From Prevotella sp. (GTDB taxonomy: Bacteria; Bacteroidota; Bacteroidia; Bacteroidales; Bacteroidaceae): a stretch of DNA of 64,000 nucleotides. Shown here piece by piece: positions 1-8,627 of the stretch. Each line of letters starts with the position of its first letter. Position 1 is the stretch's first letter. Under the pieces are notes generated by a model. The model ran no database searches. It saw only the letters and a program-made list of their open reading frames with translations, and was not told the DNA's origin. A program made the translations under genes and the position numbers. Where the stretch lies: NCBI GenBank assembly GCA_024688365.1, contig JAILEG010000011.1:1-64000 (forward strand), given 5' to 3'.

Positions 1-435
1 GATGTCACGCTGACCCGTCACCCACGGATGCTGAACCGACTGGACTATGACTTCATCAATCAGCCCGACCTTGCGCAGACACTCATTACCCTCTGCCCGA
101 TTCTGGGAATACCCTTCCACTTCACCGGACTGGCAAGCCTCAAGATAAAAGAGACTGACCGCATCGTGGCAATGAAAAACGAGATGGCAAAGCTGGGCTA
201 TGTGCTGCATGATGCCAACAATGCCGAACTGATCTGGGATGGAGAACGTTGCGAACCGCTGGCACAACCTGCCATTGATACCTATGAGGACCATCGCATG
301 GCAATGTCATTCGCCCCATTGGCGATAAAATTAGGCGAGATACGCATCAACAACCCAGAGGTTGTGTCAAAATCCTACCCCCACTACTGGGATGACCTGC
401 GCAAGGCAGGCTTCAACATTCAACAGGCAGGATAA
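1..435 (+). CDS. aroA: 3-phosphoshikimate 1-carboxyvinyltransferase (EPSP synthase), C-terminal part
   Basis: This is the 3' end of a gene cut by the window edge; the frame is open from base 1, so the first in-window ATG at 28 is not the start. The enzyme transfers the enolpyruvyl group of PEP to shikimate-3-phosphate, the sixth step of the shikimate pathway, in the cytoplasm. The visible 144 residues carry the hallmark C-terminal motifs of the family: KETDRI (usual form KESDRI), DHRMAMSFA, and KSYPHYW close to the end. These motifs line the PEP and shikimate-3-phosphate site. The stop at 433-435 is followed 43 nt later by the next gene on the same strand. Nothing looks degraded. The identification is secure although the N-terminal domain is not visible. 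Confidence 0.93.
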   Translation, partial: DVTLTRHPRMLNRLDYDFINQPDLAQTLITLCPILGIPFHFTGLASLKIKETDRIVAMKNEMAKLGYVLHDANNAELIWDGERCEPLAQPAIDTYEDHRMAMSFAPLAIKLGEIRINNPEVVSKSYPHYWDDLRKAGFNIQQAG

Positions 436-478
436 TGCCTCATACATCTTCTTAATATTTCACAAAAGACTTATCCAA

Positions 479-877
479 ATGAGCATATTCATTATCGGCA
501 TCGGCGCACTCCTCCTGCTGGGCAGCATCGCTGCGCTGCTAACCCTCCTCACTAAGAAGAAAGAAGGCGAGCCTGACGTAGTCATGCCCACCTCAGGCGA
601 CTGTTCATCATGCGATGGACTGGATGACAGCTGCGAGCAGGTGTGCATGATGGAGGCTGCCACCAAAGCCATTGAGTATTACGATGACGAGGAACTCGAC
701 CGCTTCCGTGGCCGTCCCTCTGACCAGTACACAGCCGAGGAGGCTGAAGAGTTTGCCACCGTTCTCTACACCATGCAGCCCCAGGAGGCAAAGGGCTGGA
801 ACCGCAGCCTCATCCTCCGCGAAATAAACGTTCCTGACCAAATCAAGGATGAGCTGATCACCATGATTGAAGGATGA
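479..877 (+). CDS. Small single-pass membrane protein with a cysteine cluster
   Basis: The protein has 132 residues. I chose the ATG at 479 because the hydrophobic segment SIFIIGIGALLLLGSIAALL follows at once; an in-frame start at 362 would lie inside aroA and add 39 residues with no family look. After the membrane helix and a KKKEGE stop-transfer patch comes a cysteine cluster with spacing C-x2-C-x7-C-x3-C (CSSC...CEQVC), then an acidic helical tail. Such a spacing could bind a metal or form disulfides; that is inference. I do not recognise a named domain with confidence. It lies between aroA and the porW-like gene on the same strand and may be co-transcribed with aroA, given the 43-nt gap. 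Confidence 0.7.
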   Translation: MSIFIIGIGALLLLGSIAALLTLLTKKKEGEPDVVMPTSGDCSSCDGLDDSCEQVCMMEAATKAIEYYDDEELDRFRGRPSDQYTAEEAEEFATVLYTMQPQEAKGWNRSLILREINVPDQIKDELITMIEG

Positions 878-879
878 AA

Positions 880-955
880 GAAGTGAAGAATAAAGAATGA
901 AGAACGAAGAGTGAAGGATAAAGAATAAAAAGTAAAGAATGAGAAGCTAAGCACA
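880..955 (+). repeat. Degenerate purine-rich simple repeat (GAAGAATAAA/GAATGAA type)
   Basis: About 75 nt consist almost only of A and G with scattered T, repeating approximate units such as GAAGAATAAA, GAATGAAGAA and GGATAAAGAATAA. It begins right at the stop of the preceding gene. It has no open frame of note and no strong dyad. It looks like a slippage-grown simple repeat. Confidence 0.6.
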
Positions 956-975
956 GCCCTCCCCTGGTTCCGTGT

Positions 976-994
976 CCTGCGACTTAGTCGCAGG
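976..994. repeat. Perfect 8-bp inverted repeat, REP-like hairpin
   Basis: CCTGCGAC (976-983) and GTCGCAGG (987-994) are perfect reverse complements around the 3-nt loop TTA. The hairpin lies about 25 nt upstream of the likely GTG start of the porW-like gene. There is no T-run after it, so it does not look like an intrinsic terminator. It could be a repetitive extragenic palindrome or a structure limiting translation start. Confidence 0.6.
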
Positions 995-1019
995 GTTCCT
1001 TCTCCCCCAACACAGCAAC

Positions 1020-4000
1020 GTGAAGAAAAACCACGCAAGTCATATCGCCCCATTCCTGTTGGCAGTCATCTCCTTGATGATTGCAGGCTGCTCTACGAAC
1101 AAAAACACCTCACAGTCACGCTGGTGGCATGCCTTCAATGCCCGATACAACACCTATTTCAACGGTGCGCAGGCCTATATTGACGGTTCGCTGGAGAAGG
1201 AGAACGGCAATAAAGACAACTTCACCGAGATGCTTCCACTCTACACGGTCGGCAACAAGAGCAGCCGTGAACTGGGAAAGACCAACTTTGACCGTGCCAT
1301 AGAGAAAGCCGAGAAAGCCATCGCCAAGCACAGCATCAAGAAACGGCCCGAATGGACAAAGAGCAGACGCAAGACGGAACGTGACATCGAATGGCTCTCA
1401 CGGAGAGAGTACAACCCCTTCCTGTGGAAGGCATGGATGCTCATGGGGAGGTCACAGTTCCACAAAGGAGCCTTTGAGGAGGCTGCCGCCACCTTTGCCT
1501 ACATGAGCCGTCTCTACAAGGGACAGCCCGCCATCTACGGAAAGGCACGGGCATGGCTGGCCAAATGCTATGTGGAGCAGGACTGGCTCTACGATGCCGA
1601 GGACATCATCCGCAACATGCAGCGTGACTCTATGGACTGGCGCGCCATAAAGGAATGGGACTATACCTATGCTGACTATTACCTGCACACGGGCGACCTG
1701 GAGAAGGCCGTGCCTTATCTGCAGAAGGTTATCAAGCACGAGATGCGCCGTAAGCAGAAAGCCCGCGAGCTTTATCTCCTGGGGCAGGTGCTTGCCGCAC
1801 TCGGACGGAACCAGGAGGCATACAAGGCCTTCCAGCGTGTCATCCGTACCAACCCGCCTTACGAGCTGGAGTTCAATGCCCGCATAGCCGAGACCGAGGT
1901 GACTGCCACAGGGCAATCGAAGAAGATGGTCAGCAAGCTGAAACGCATGGCGGCCTCTGACAACAACAAGGAATATCTTGACCAGGTCTATTACGCAATG
2001 GGCAACATCCACCTGGCAGACCATGACACCCTTGCTGCCATCAATGCCTACGAACAAGGCAACAGGAAAGCTACCCGCAGCGGTATAGAGAAAGGAGTGC
2101 TGCTCCTCCACTTAGGCGACCTCTATTGGGCAAGGCAGCGTTTCGGAGATGCCAAACGATGCTATGGTGAGGCTATCGGCTTGCTCGACAAAGACCGCAA
2201 AGACTATGCACAGCTCTCCGAACGCTCAAAGATCCTGGACGAGCTGGCACCCTACACGGATGCCGTACAGCTGCAGGACTCGCTCCAACACCTGGCAAGA
2301 TGTTCTGAGGCTGAGCGAAATGCCGCCATTGACCGTGTCATTGATGCCCTTAAAAAGAAGGAGAAAGAGGAGCGCGACCAGCTGGAAGAACAGAATGCCG
2401 GACAGCAGCAGATGACAGGAGGAGGGCCACAGGGCAGCAACATAGCCAACATGAGCCGGAAAGCGGCAGGCAGCAGGCAGCAGGACAACACTTGGTACTT
2501 CTACAGCCCGACAGCCGTACAGCAGGGAAAAATCACCTTCCAACAGCTATGGGGCAAGCGACAGAACATTGACAACTGGCAGCGTATCAACCAGACCGTT
2601 GTCGGTATGCAGGGCAACAACACGGATATGCCTGACCTGACCGACTCACAACGTGACTCCATCATCCAGGCCGAAGCCAAACAGGACTCCATCAGGCTGA
2701 TAGCCGACTCCGTAAAGAACGACCCACATAAGCGGGAATACTATCTGGCACAGATTCCTTTCACAACAGAGCAGCTGGAAGCCAGCAACAAGCTGCTGGA
2801 AGACGGACTGCATCACTCGGGGGTTATCTTCAAAGACAGACTTGACAACCTGTCATTGGCAGAGAAAGCTCTCCGCCGTGTGAGCGATGACTATCCAGAC
2901 TACGGGCAGATGGATGATGTCTATTATCATCTCTACCTGCTCTATATGCGCAAGAATGAGCCAGTAAAGGCTGAGGAGTATGTCACCCGTCTGAAGCAGA
3001 ATCATCCCAAAAGCAAGTGGACCGTACTTCTCTCCGACCCCTATTACAAGGAGAATGCCCGCTTTGGTGTACAGATGGAGGATTCCCTCTATGCCGCCAC
3101 CTATGAGGCTTTCAAACAGGGGCGCTATAGCGAGGTTTCAGGCAATGCACGCATATCAGAGAGCCGATTTCCTATGGGAGCGAACCGGGACAAGTTCCTC
3201 TTCATCGGTGGGCTGGGAAAACTGAACAATGGTGATACCAACGGCTGCATCAGCGACATGAAGAAGGTGGTTGAGAAGTATCCACAAAGCCGGATCAGCG
3301 AGATGGCGGGAATGATTGTCAATGGCGTACAGGCTGGCAAGAAGCTGCGTGGCGGAAAATTCGACTTAGGTGATGTGTGGACTTATCGCTCCAGCGTCCT
3401 CAATGACAGTGACAGCATCCAACAGGCGAAGTTGTCAACTGAGCGTGACGTAGATTTCAAATTCCTCCTTATCTATCATCCCGACTCGCTGAATGAGAAC
3501 AAACTGCTCTTTGAGCTGGCACGGTTCAACTTCACAAACTTCCTCGTCAGAAACTTCGAGATTGAGATACAGGACCTCAACGGCATGAACCAGATGCAGG
3601 TGGCAGGTTTCCGCAGCTATGATGAGGCCTATCAATATGCCCGGCAACTCTTTGCCGCTACTGCCGTCGTGCAACAGATGGGCAAGACAGCCAAAGGCAT
3701 CATCATCAGCGACAAGAACCTGCAGCTGGTAGGAACAGTGTTCAGCTATAAGGACTACGAGGACTTCTATGCCAAACACTTTGCTCCCCTGACTGTCACG
3801 AAGAGGTATCTGCTCACCGAGCCGGCTGAGATTGCCACACCACGTGAGCGTGACATCCAGCAGGAAATTGAGGACAGACACGCTACTGACCCCGACCTCT
3901 ATCCTGACACGCAGGATGTACCGGCCAATAACACGATGACCATTCCTCTGGAAGAGCCGAAGCCTGCCCCTATCGGGCCCAAGCCAGCTCCGAAGGATGA

Positions 4001-4430
4001 AAACACCTTTGAAATCCCGACCGATGAGACTCAAGCCATGCCCGGGTCACAGCCAACCGTGCCGGATACTCAGACAAGCACACCAGCCGTTCAGCAACCA
4101 GCTGCAACTGCACCGAGGACAACTACACCAACCAGTCCCAGGCCTCAGCAGCAGCCCGCAACAGAAAAGCCACAGGCAACGGAACTGAAGCAGAGCAATG
4201 CGGGACAGAAAGCACAAGCCGCCGAGCCTAAACCAAAGACCACGGGAGAAAACCCCAAGCCAATTCCTGCCAAGAAACCGAACCCTGTGGATGATGGCCC
4301 GATCATCTACTTCGGAGACGATGCTCCGACGCAGGACAACAATAGGAACAACAATAAAAACAACACAAAGAAGAATCAGCCCGTACAGAACGACATTGAA
4401 GATGAGTATTATGAGCTGGACGGGTTCTAA
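1020..4430 (+). CDS. porW: PorW/SprE-like TPR lipoprotein of the type IX secretion system
   Basis: This is a large lipoprotein (1136 residues from the GTG at 1020). That start gives a clean signal peptide (VKKNHASHIAPFLLAVISL) and lipobox with Cys24 (MIAGC); an upstream GTG at 972 adds 16 residues that do not resemble a signal sequence. After the lipobox comes CSTNKNTSQSRWWHAFNARYNTYFNG, which matches the conserved start of SprE/PorW proteins. TPR-like helical repeats follow over most of the length. The last 150 residues are a low-complexity Pro/Thr/Gln/Lys linker ending in an acidic tail (EDEYYELDGF). SprE/PorW is needed for T9SS secretion and gliding in Flavobacterium and Porphyromonas. porX lies 17 nt downstream on the same strand. 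The SprE/PorW assignment rests on the N-terminal motif and architecture. Confidence 0.8.
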   Translation: MKKNHASHIAPFLLAVISLMIAGCSTNKNTSQSRWWHAFNARYNTYFNGAQAYIDGSLEKENGNKDNFTEMLPLYTVGNKSSRELGKTNFDRAIEKAEKAIAKHSIKKRPEWTKSRRKTERDIEWLSRREYNPFLWKAWMLMGRSQFHKGAFEEAAATFAYMSRLYKGQPAIYGKARAWLAKCYVEQDWLYDAEDIIRNMQRDSMDWRAIKEWDYTYADYYLHTGDLEKAVPYLQKVIKHEMRRKQKARELYLLGQVLAALGRNQEAYKAFQRVIRTNPPYELEFNARIAETEVTATGQSKKMVSKLKRMAASDNNKEYLDQVYYAMGNIHLADHDTLAAINAYEQGNRKATRSGIEKGVLLLHLGDLYWARQRFGDAKRCYGEAIGLLDKDRKDYAQLSERSKILDELAPYTDAVQLQDSLQHLARCSEAERNAAIDRVIDALKKKEKEERDQLEEQNAGQQQMTGGGPQGSNIANMSRKAAGSRQQDNTWYFYSPTAVQQGKITFQQLWGKRQNIDNWQRINQTVVGMQGNNTDMPDLTDSQRDSIIQAEAKQDSIRLIADSVKNDPHKREYYLAQIPFTTEQLEASNKLLEDGLHHSGVIFKDRLDNLSLAEKALRRVSDDYPDYGQMDDVYYHLYLLYMRKNEPVKAEEYVTRLKQNHPKSKWTVLLSDPYYKENARFGVQMEDSLYAATYEAFKQGRYSEVSGNARISESRFPMGANRDKFLFIGGLGKLNNGDTNGCISDMKKVVEKYPQSRISEMAGMIVNGVQAGKKLRGGKFDLGDVWTYRSSVLNDSDSIQQAKLSTERDVDFKFLLIYHPDSLNENKLLFELARFNFTNFLVRNFEIEIQDLNGMNQMQVAGFRSYDEAYQYARQLFAATAVVQQMGKTAKGIIISDKNLQLVGTVFSYKDYEDFYAKHFAPLTVTKRYLLTEPAEIATPRERDIQQEIEDRHATDPDLYPDTQDVPANNTMTIPLEEPKPAPIGPKPAPKDENTFEIPTDETQAMPGSQPTVPDTQTSTPAVQQPAATAPRTTTPTSPRPQQQPATEKPQATELKQSNAGQKAQAAEPKPKTTGENPKPIPAKKPNPVDDGPIIYFGDDAPTQDNNRNNNKNNTKKNQPVQNDIEDEYYELDGF

Positions 4431-4447
4431 GAAAGGAAACTACAAAT

Positions 4448-6067
4448 ATGAGCAACGGATTATTACTGTGGGTAGATGATGAGATTGAGCTGCTGAAAGC
4501 CCACATCATCTTCCTTGAGAAGAAAGGATATGAGGTTATTATGGTCAGCAACGGGACAGATGCCATTGACCAGTGCCGCACACAGACCTTTGACCTCGTC
4601 TTGCTTGATGAGCAGATGCCTGGCCTCTCAGGACTGGAGACATTACAGCAGATTAAGGAGATACAGCCAGCCACACCAATCGTCATGGTGACAAAGAGTG
4701 AGGAAGAGAACATAATGGACCAAGCCATTGGATCCAAAATTGCCGACTATCTCATCAAACCCGTCAACCCCAGCCAAATTCTTCTCACGCTCAAGAAAAA
4801 CATACACCAGAAGGAGATCGTGACTGAGGTGACGCAGAGCGGCTACCAACAGAACTACCAGCAGATTGCCATGCAGATCGCAGACTGCCACACCTTCAGC
4901 GACTGGACGGAAGTATACCGGAAGGTCGTACACTGGGAACTGGAGCTGAGCAGTGCCGACAGCAGCATGACCGAGATGCTGAAGATGCAAAAAGAGGAGG
5001 CCAACAACGGTTTTGCGAAATATATATCAAAGAACTATCTCAGCTGGGTGGCACCACAGCAAGACAGCCTCAGCAGCAGCTTCTCCAAACTGGCTGGGCT
5101 CAACAGGAAGCCGGCAGCAAGCAATGAGGCTGACCGCCCGCTGATGAGCCCCGACATTTTCAAGCGTAAGGTGTTCCCACTCATTGACCAAGGCGAGAAG
5201 GTGTTTCTCATCGTCATTGACAACTTCCGTCTCGACCAGTGGCGCATGCTCTCACAGGAAATCGGTGACATGTTTGACATTGACGAGGAACTCTACATGA
5301 GCATCCTCCCCACAGCGACACAGTATGCCCGAAACGCCATCTTCAGCGGACTCATGCCACAGCAGATTGCCACAATGTTCCCCGACCTATGGGTTGACGA
5401 GGATGAGGAAGAGGGAAAGAACCTCAACGAGGCACCGCTCATCCAGACACAGATTGACCGTTATCGCCGGCATGACAAGTTCTCCTACCACAAGATAAAC
5501 GACTCTGCCGGGGCTGACAAGTTCATGCAGCAATACAAGAACCTGACACAGAATGACCTTAACGTACTTGTGGTCAACTTCATCGACATGCTCTCCCATG
5601 CCCGCACCGAGATGAAGATGATACGTGAGCTGGCCAGCAACGAGAGTGCCTACCGCTCCATCACGCTCAGCTGGTTCCAGCACAGCGTACTGGCTGATGT
5701 CTTCAAGGAGCTGGCACAGTCAGACTATAAGGTCATCATCACCACTGACCACGGATCCATCCGCACGACAAAGCCTGTCAAGATTATCGGCGACCGCAAC
5801 ACCAACACCAATCTGCGCTACAAGCTGGGTAAGAACCTCAGCTATGACTCACGTGAGGTGTTCACTATAAAGGATCCCCGGCAGGCACAGCTACCCGCCC
5901 CGAACCTCAGTACAAGCTACGTCTTCGCTACGGGTGATGCCTTCTTTGCCTATCCGAACAACTACAACTACTACGTATCCTACTACAAAGACACTTTCCA
6001 GCATGGCGGCATCTCTCTTGAGGAGATGATTGTCCCGCTTATCACGCTGACACCGAGAAGGCGGTGA
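4448..6067 (+). CDS. porX: PorX-type response regulator with PglZ/alkaline-phosphatase-like output domain
   Basis: The protein has 539 residues. Residues 1-120 form a receiver domain with the acidic pair D10-D11, phospho-acceptor D54 (in LLDEQMPG), T82 and K104. The rest is an alkaline-phosphatase superfamily (PglZ) domain with metal-site motifs VIDNFRLDQW, TQYARNAIFSG, NFIDMLSHAR and TTDHGSI. Receiver plus PglZ is the PorX architecture; PorX acts with the kinase PorY to control T9SS genes and has been shown in other species to act as a phosphodiesterase. It follows the porW-like gene by 17 nt, and its 3' end lies 44 nt before the tsaE start, a porX-tsaE neighbourhood seen in other Bacteroidota. 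No porY is visible here. Confidence 0.92.
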   Translation: MSNGLLLWVDDEIELLKAHIIFLEKKGYEVIMVSNGTDAIDQCRTQTFDLVLLDEQMPGLSGLETLQQIKEIQPATPIVMVTKSEEENIMDQAIGSKIADYLIKPVNPSQILLTLKKNIHQKEIVTEVTQSGYQQNYQQIAMQIADCHTFSDWTEVYRKVVHWELELSSADSSMTEMLKMQKEEANNGFAKYISKNYLSWVAPQQDSLSSSFSKLAGLNRKPAASNEADRPLMSPDIFKRKVFPLIDQGEKVFLIVIDNFRLDQWRMLSQEIGDMFDIDEELYMSILPTATQYARNAIFSGLMPQQIATMFPDLWVDEDEEEGKNLNEAPLIQTQIDRYRRHDKFSYHKINDSAGADKFMQQYKNLTQNDLNVLVVNFIDMLSHARTEMKMIRELASNESAYRSITLSWFQHSVLADVFKELAQSDYKVIITTDHGSIRTTKPVKIIGDRNTNTNLRYKLGKNLSYDSREVFTIKDPRQAQLPAPNLSTSYVFATGDAFFAYPNNYNYYVSYYKDTFQHGGISLEEMIVPLITLTPRRR

Positions 6068-6111
6068 GAAATCGCCAACTACCGTTTATCAGATTATCAA
6101 AAACAAACAAT

Positions 6112-6522
6112 ATGGAAATCAGAATCAATAGCCTCGACAGCATCCACGAGGCTGCAAAGGAATTTATCAATGGTATGGGTGACGGCAAGGTCTTTGCCTT
6201 CTACGGCAAGATGGGTGCCGGCAAGACCACGTTCATCAAAGCCCTCTGCGAGGTTCTCGGCGTTGAAGACGTCATAACTTCCCCCACCTTCGCCCTCGTG
6301 AACGAATATACCGACGGCAACGACAATCCCATCTACCACTTCGACTTCTACCGCATCAAGAAACTCGACGAAGTCTACGATATGGGCTACGAAGACTACT
6401 TCTACAGCGGCAGCCTCTGTCTCCTCGAGTGGCCGGAACTCATCGAAGAAATATTGCCCGAGAATGCCGTCAAGGTAACGATTGAGGAACTGGAAGACGG
6501 CACGCGCAGCGTCAGTTTCTGA
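6112..6522 (+). CDS. tsaE: tRNA threonylcarbamoyladenosine biosynthesis protein TsaE
   Basis: This 136-residue P-loop ATPase works with TsaB and TsaD to attach threonylcarbamoyl to A37 of ANN-decoding tRNAs. The Walker A motif GKMGAGKTTF lies near residues 32-41, followed by SPTFALVNEY, YHFDFYRI and LLEWPELI, all typical of TsaE. The ATG at 6112 is chosen because the family starts a few residues before the first beta strand; the frame is open back to 6064 but that would overlap porX and add non-homologous sequence. Length matches the family (about 140 aa). Confidence 0.95.
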   Translation: MEIRINSLDSIHEAAKEFINGMGDGKVFAFYGKMGAGKTTFIKALCEVLGVEDVITSPTFALVNEYTDGNDNPIYHFDFYRIKKLDEVYDMGYEDYFYSGSLCLLEWPELIEEILPENAVKVTIEELEDGTRSVSF

Positions 6523-6599
6523 CGGACGGGCAAGAACAGGAATCTTTGTCCACGGCAGGAATTATCCCCTACGACGGATGTCTTAAAACGGAAACAACG

Positions 6600-7115
6600 A
6601 TGAAGGCACTCTTTCTGAAAAGCATCGCCACGCTGCTTTTCCTCTCCATTTTCCTTTTCCCCGCAGGCTGTACGAAGCCAGACAACAGGCTTTTCAGCAT
6701 AGAGAAGAACGACCTGTACGGCTATGCCGACGCACGCGGCGATACGGTCGTCGGCTGCCAATATACGCTCTGCTTCACGGATACGATTACCCGAATCGGC
6801 TTTGTTGCCGACCAGCACGGACGCATCAGCTGTCTTGACAATCAAGGCAAATTCCTCTTCTTCGTCTTTGCCTACGACAATGGTCCCGATAATCCATCCG
6901 AAGGACTTTTCAGAATCATCGGACAAGACGGCCGTATGGGCTACGCCGACACCCTCGGGCATATCGTCATCGAGCCCAGATACAAATTCGCACATCCTTT
7001 TGTGAACGGAAGAGCCAAGGTGGCCGACCGGGGAAGCGTCGTCATTGAAGGCAGTCCGAATGGCGACAGGCACGAGACGTGGGTTTCGGAAAAATGGTAT
7101 CATATCTCGCGCTGA
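6600..7115 (+). CDS. WG-repeat-containing lipoprotein
   Basis: The protein has 171 residues and starts with a signal peptide and lipobox, Cys24 (LFPAGC). The body has two or three copies of the WG/KWG repeat pattern: NDLYGYADARGDTVV, then GRMGYADTLGHIVIEPRYKFAHPFVNGRAKV. WG repeats form beta-rich folds of unknown function. An upstream TTG start at 6546 would put 18 extra residues before the signal peptide, so the ATG at 6600 is preferred. It follows tsaE by 77 nt. A surface or periplasmic location is inferred from the lipobox. Confidence 0.8.
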   Translation: MKALFLKSIATLLFLSIFLFPAGCTKPDNRLFSIEKNDLYGYADARGDTVVGCQYTLCFTDTITRIGFVADQHGRISCLDNQGKFLFFVFAYDNGPDNPSEGLFRIIGQDGRMGYADTLGHIVIEPRYKFAHPFVNGRAKVADRGSVVIEGSPNGDRHETWVSEKWYHISR

Positions 7116-7157
7116 ATACGACAAGGCAAACTTTCAAAAAACCATAGCATATAATTT

Positions 7158-7577
7158 ATGAGACAGAAATTAACTTTAATCACATTAGGAGTAAAAGACT
7201 TTCAAAAGGCATTGGGATTCTACGAAGGCTTGGGTTGGAAAAAGTCGGGACAGAGTCAGAAAACCTATGCCCTGTTTCCCTTGGGAGGCATAGTCTTAGG
7301 GTTGTACCCGCTGCAAGAGCTGGAAAAAGACACAACATTAAACCATCAGCAGACCGCTTTTTCAGGTATGACCATCAGTTACAACGCCACATCGGAGGAG
7401 GAAGTCGATGCCGTGATGCAGGAAGCCGAACGGCTCGGGGCGACCATCGTGAAGCCTGCACAGAAAGTATTCTGGGGAGGTTACAGTGGCTATTTCAAGG
7501 ACTTGGACGGTTATGTATTCGAGGTGGCCTACAATCCTTTTTGGCAGATTGATAAAGAGGGAAACCTCGTTATGTAA
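7158..7577 (+). CDS. VOC (glyoxalase/bleomycin-resistance) superfamily protein
   Basis: The protein has 139 residues with the beta-alpha-beta-beta-beta pattern of the vicinal oxygen chelate fold: an N-terminal strand LTLITLGVKDFQKALGFYEGLGW, and a C-terminal module ending GYSGYFKDLDGYVFEVAYNPFW, where DLDGYVFEVA is the usual metal-ligand strand. The substrate cannot be told from the sequence. The family includes glyoxalases, dioxygenases and antibiotic-binding proteins. It sits 56 nt before the GNAT-DUF3781 gene in an accessory-looking stretch. Confidence 0.88.
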   Translation: MRQKLTLITLGVKDFQKALGFYEGLGWKKSGQSQKTYALFPLGGIVLGLYPLQELEKDTTLNHQQTAFSGMTISYNATSEEEVDAVMQEAERLGATIVKPAQKVFWGGYSGYFKDLDGYVFEVAYNPFWQIDKEGNLVM

Positions 7578-7633
7578 TTCGTTTGGTGCAATGCCTAAAT
7601 GGCAGACGAAAAAATCTTTTATTAGTAGGAAAT

Positions 7634-8449
7634 ATGGAATTACAAACAAAACGCCTGATTTTAAGACCGTGGCAGGAAAGCGATGCCGAAGCACTTTACA
7701 AGTATGCCGGAAATCCGAATATCGGTCCCATAGCAGGTTGGCCACCGCACACGAGCGTTGAGAATAGCCGTGAAATTATTAAGAGCGTGCTGTCTGCTCC
7801 GGAGTCATATGCCGTTGTTCTGAAAACGACAGGCGAGGTGGTTGGCAGCGTGGGAATAATGGCTGCAAGGAGTGAAACGCATACTGCGAGGATAGCTGAT
7901 TATGAATGTGAGATAGGCTATTGGATTGGCGAGCCGTATTGGGGGCAAGGGTTAATTCCCGAAGCTGTCAACGAATTGCTGCGGTATGCCTTTGAGGAGT
8001 TGCGGATGGCTGCTGTTTGGTGCGGATATTACGATGGTAACGAGAAGTCAAAACGAGTGCAGGCGAAATGTGGATTCACTTACAGCCATACGGAATACGA
8101 CAAGCCTGTTCCATTGATGAATGACATTCGCACAGAGCATTACACCAAACTCACACAGGAAGAATGGAGAAATAATCAAATTCATAAAGGAATTGGCAAT
8201 TCTCTGAAAGAAGCTATTTTGGAAAGGCTTTGCTACACGGAATCAGTGTATGGTAGAATTAATCGTAAGCTCGGGCTTCATCTCTTGCCTCAGGAGATAG
8301 AAAGCTTCGTGTCGGATATCATCAAGGGTGCGGATGAAATGCATATCTTGAAAGAGGGAAAGAATTACTATATTACCAATGATAAAGAGAGTGTGCGTAT
8401 TACGGTTAATTCCTTTACGTACAGAGTGATTACTGCCGACAGAGTATGA
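7634..8449 (+). CDS. GNAT N-acetyltransferase fused to a DUF3781-like domain
   Basis: The protein has 271 residues in two parts. Residues 1 to about 176 are a RimJ/RimL-type GNAT acetyltransferase: METLQ-like start with TKRLILRPWQESDAEAL, the acetyl-CoA segment YWIGEPYWGQGLIPEAV, and the C-terminal strand CGYYDGNEKSKRVQAKCGF. Residues about 185-271 resemble DUF3781: LCYTESVYGRINRKLGLHLLP and the ending RITVNSFTYRVITADRV. The ATG at 7634 matches the usual GNAT start; a start at 7583 adds 17 unrelated residues. Base composition is more AT-rich than the flanking housekeeping genes, suggesting acquisition. GNAT and DUF3781 are usually separate proteins as far as I know; the linker shows no stop, so this appears to be a real fusion. 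Confidence 0.82.
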   Translation: MELQTKRLILRPWQESDAEALYKYAGNPNIGPIAGWPPHTSVENSREIIKSVLSAPESYAVVLKTTGEVVGSVGIMAARSETHTARIADYECEIGYWIGEPYWGQGLIPEAVNELLRYAFEELRMAAVWCGYYDGNEKSKRVQAKCGFTYSHTEYDKPVPLMNDIRTEHYTKLTQEEWRNNQIHKGIGNSLKEAILERLCYTESVYGRINRKLGLHLLPQEIESFVSDIIKGADEMHILKEGKNYYITNDKESVRITVNSFTYRVITADRV

Positions 8450-8555
8450 TTACTTTTCCGTTTATTCCTACATACCTCTTTGTTGTATCATCGCACCACC
8501 AAAACATCGGGGAGAGGAAAGGTTAAACAGGTGGTTTTGGAAGGACTGAAAAAAC

Positions 8556-8627
8556 AGTCGACAGTTTCTCGAAAATCAGTCGACAGTTTTTAAAAATTAG
8601 TCGACTGATTTTTTGGTTTGTTGCGAC
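8556..8627. repeat. Array of GTCGAC-core repeats at 21-22 bp spacing
   Basis: AGTCGAC occurs at 8556-8562, 8578-8584 and 8599-8605, and a weaker fourth copy (GCGAC) has its CGAC at 8624-8627. CGAC starts are 22, 21 and 22 bp apart, so the copies lie on one face of the helix. Copies two and three also form a perfect 13-bp inverted repeat: AAAATCAGTCGAC (8572-8584) and GTCGACTGATTTT (8600-8612). The array abuts the promoter of the HU-family gene. It could be an operator, or the dyad plus T-run could end the upstream transcript. Confidence 0.75.

Noticed and set aside
1452..2111. 219-codon open frame on the minus strand
   Set aside because: It is antisense to the TPR region of the porW-like gene and shows no protein family features.
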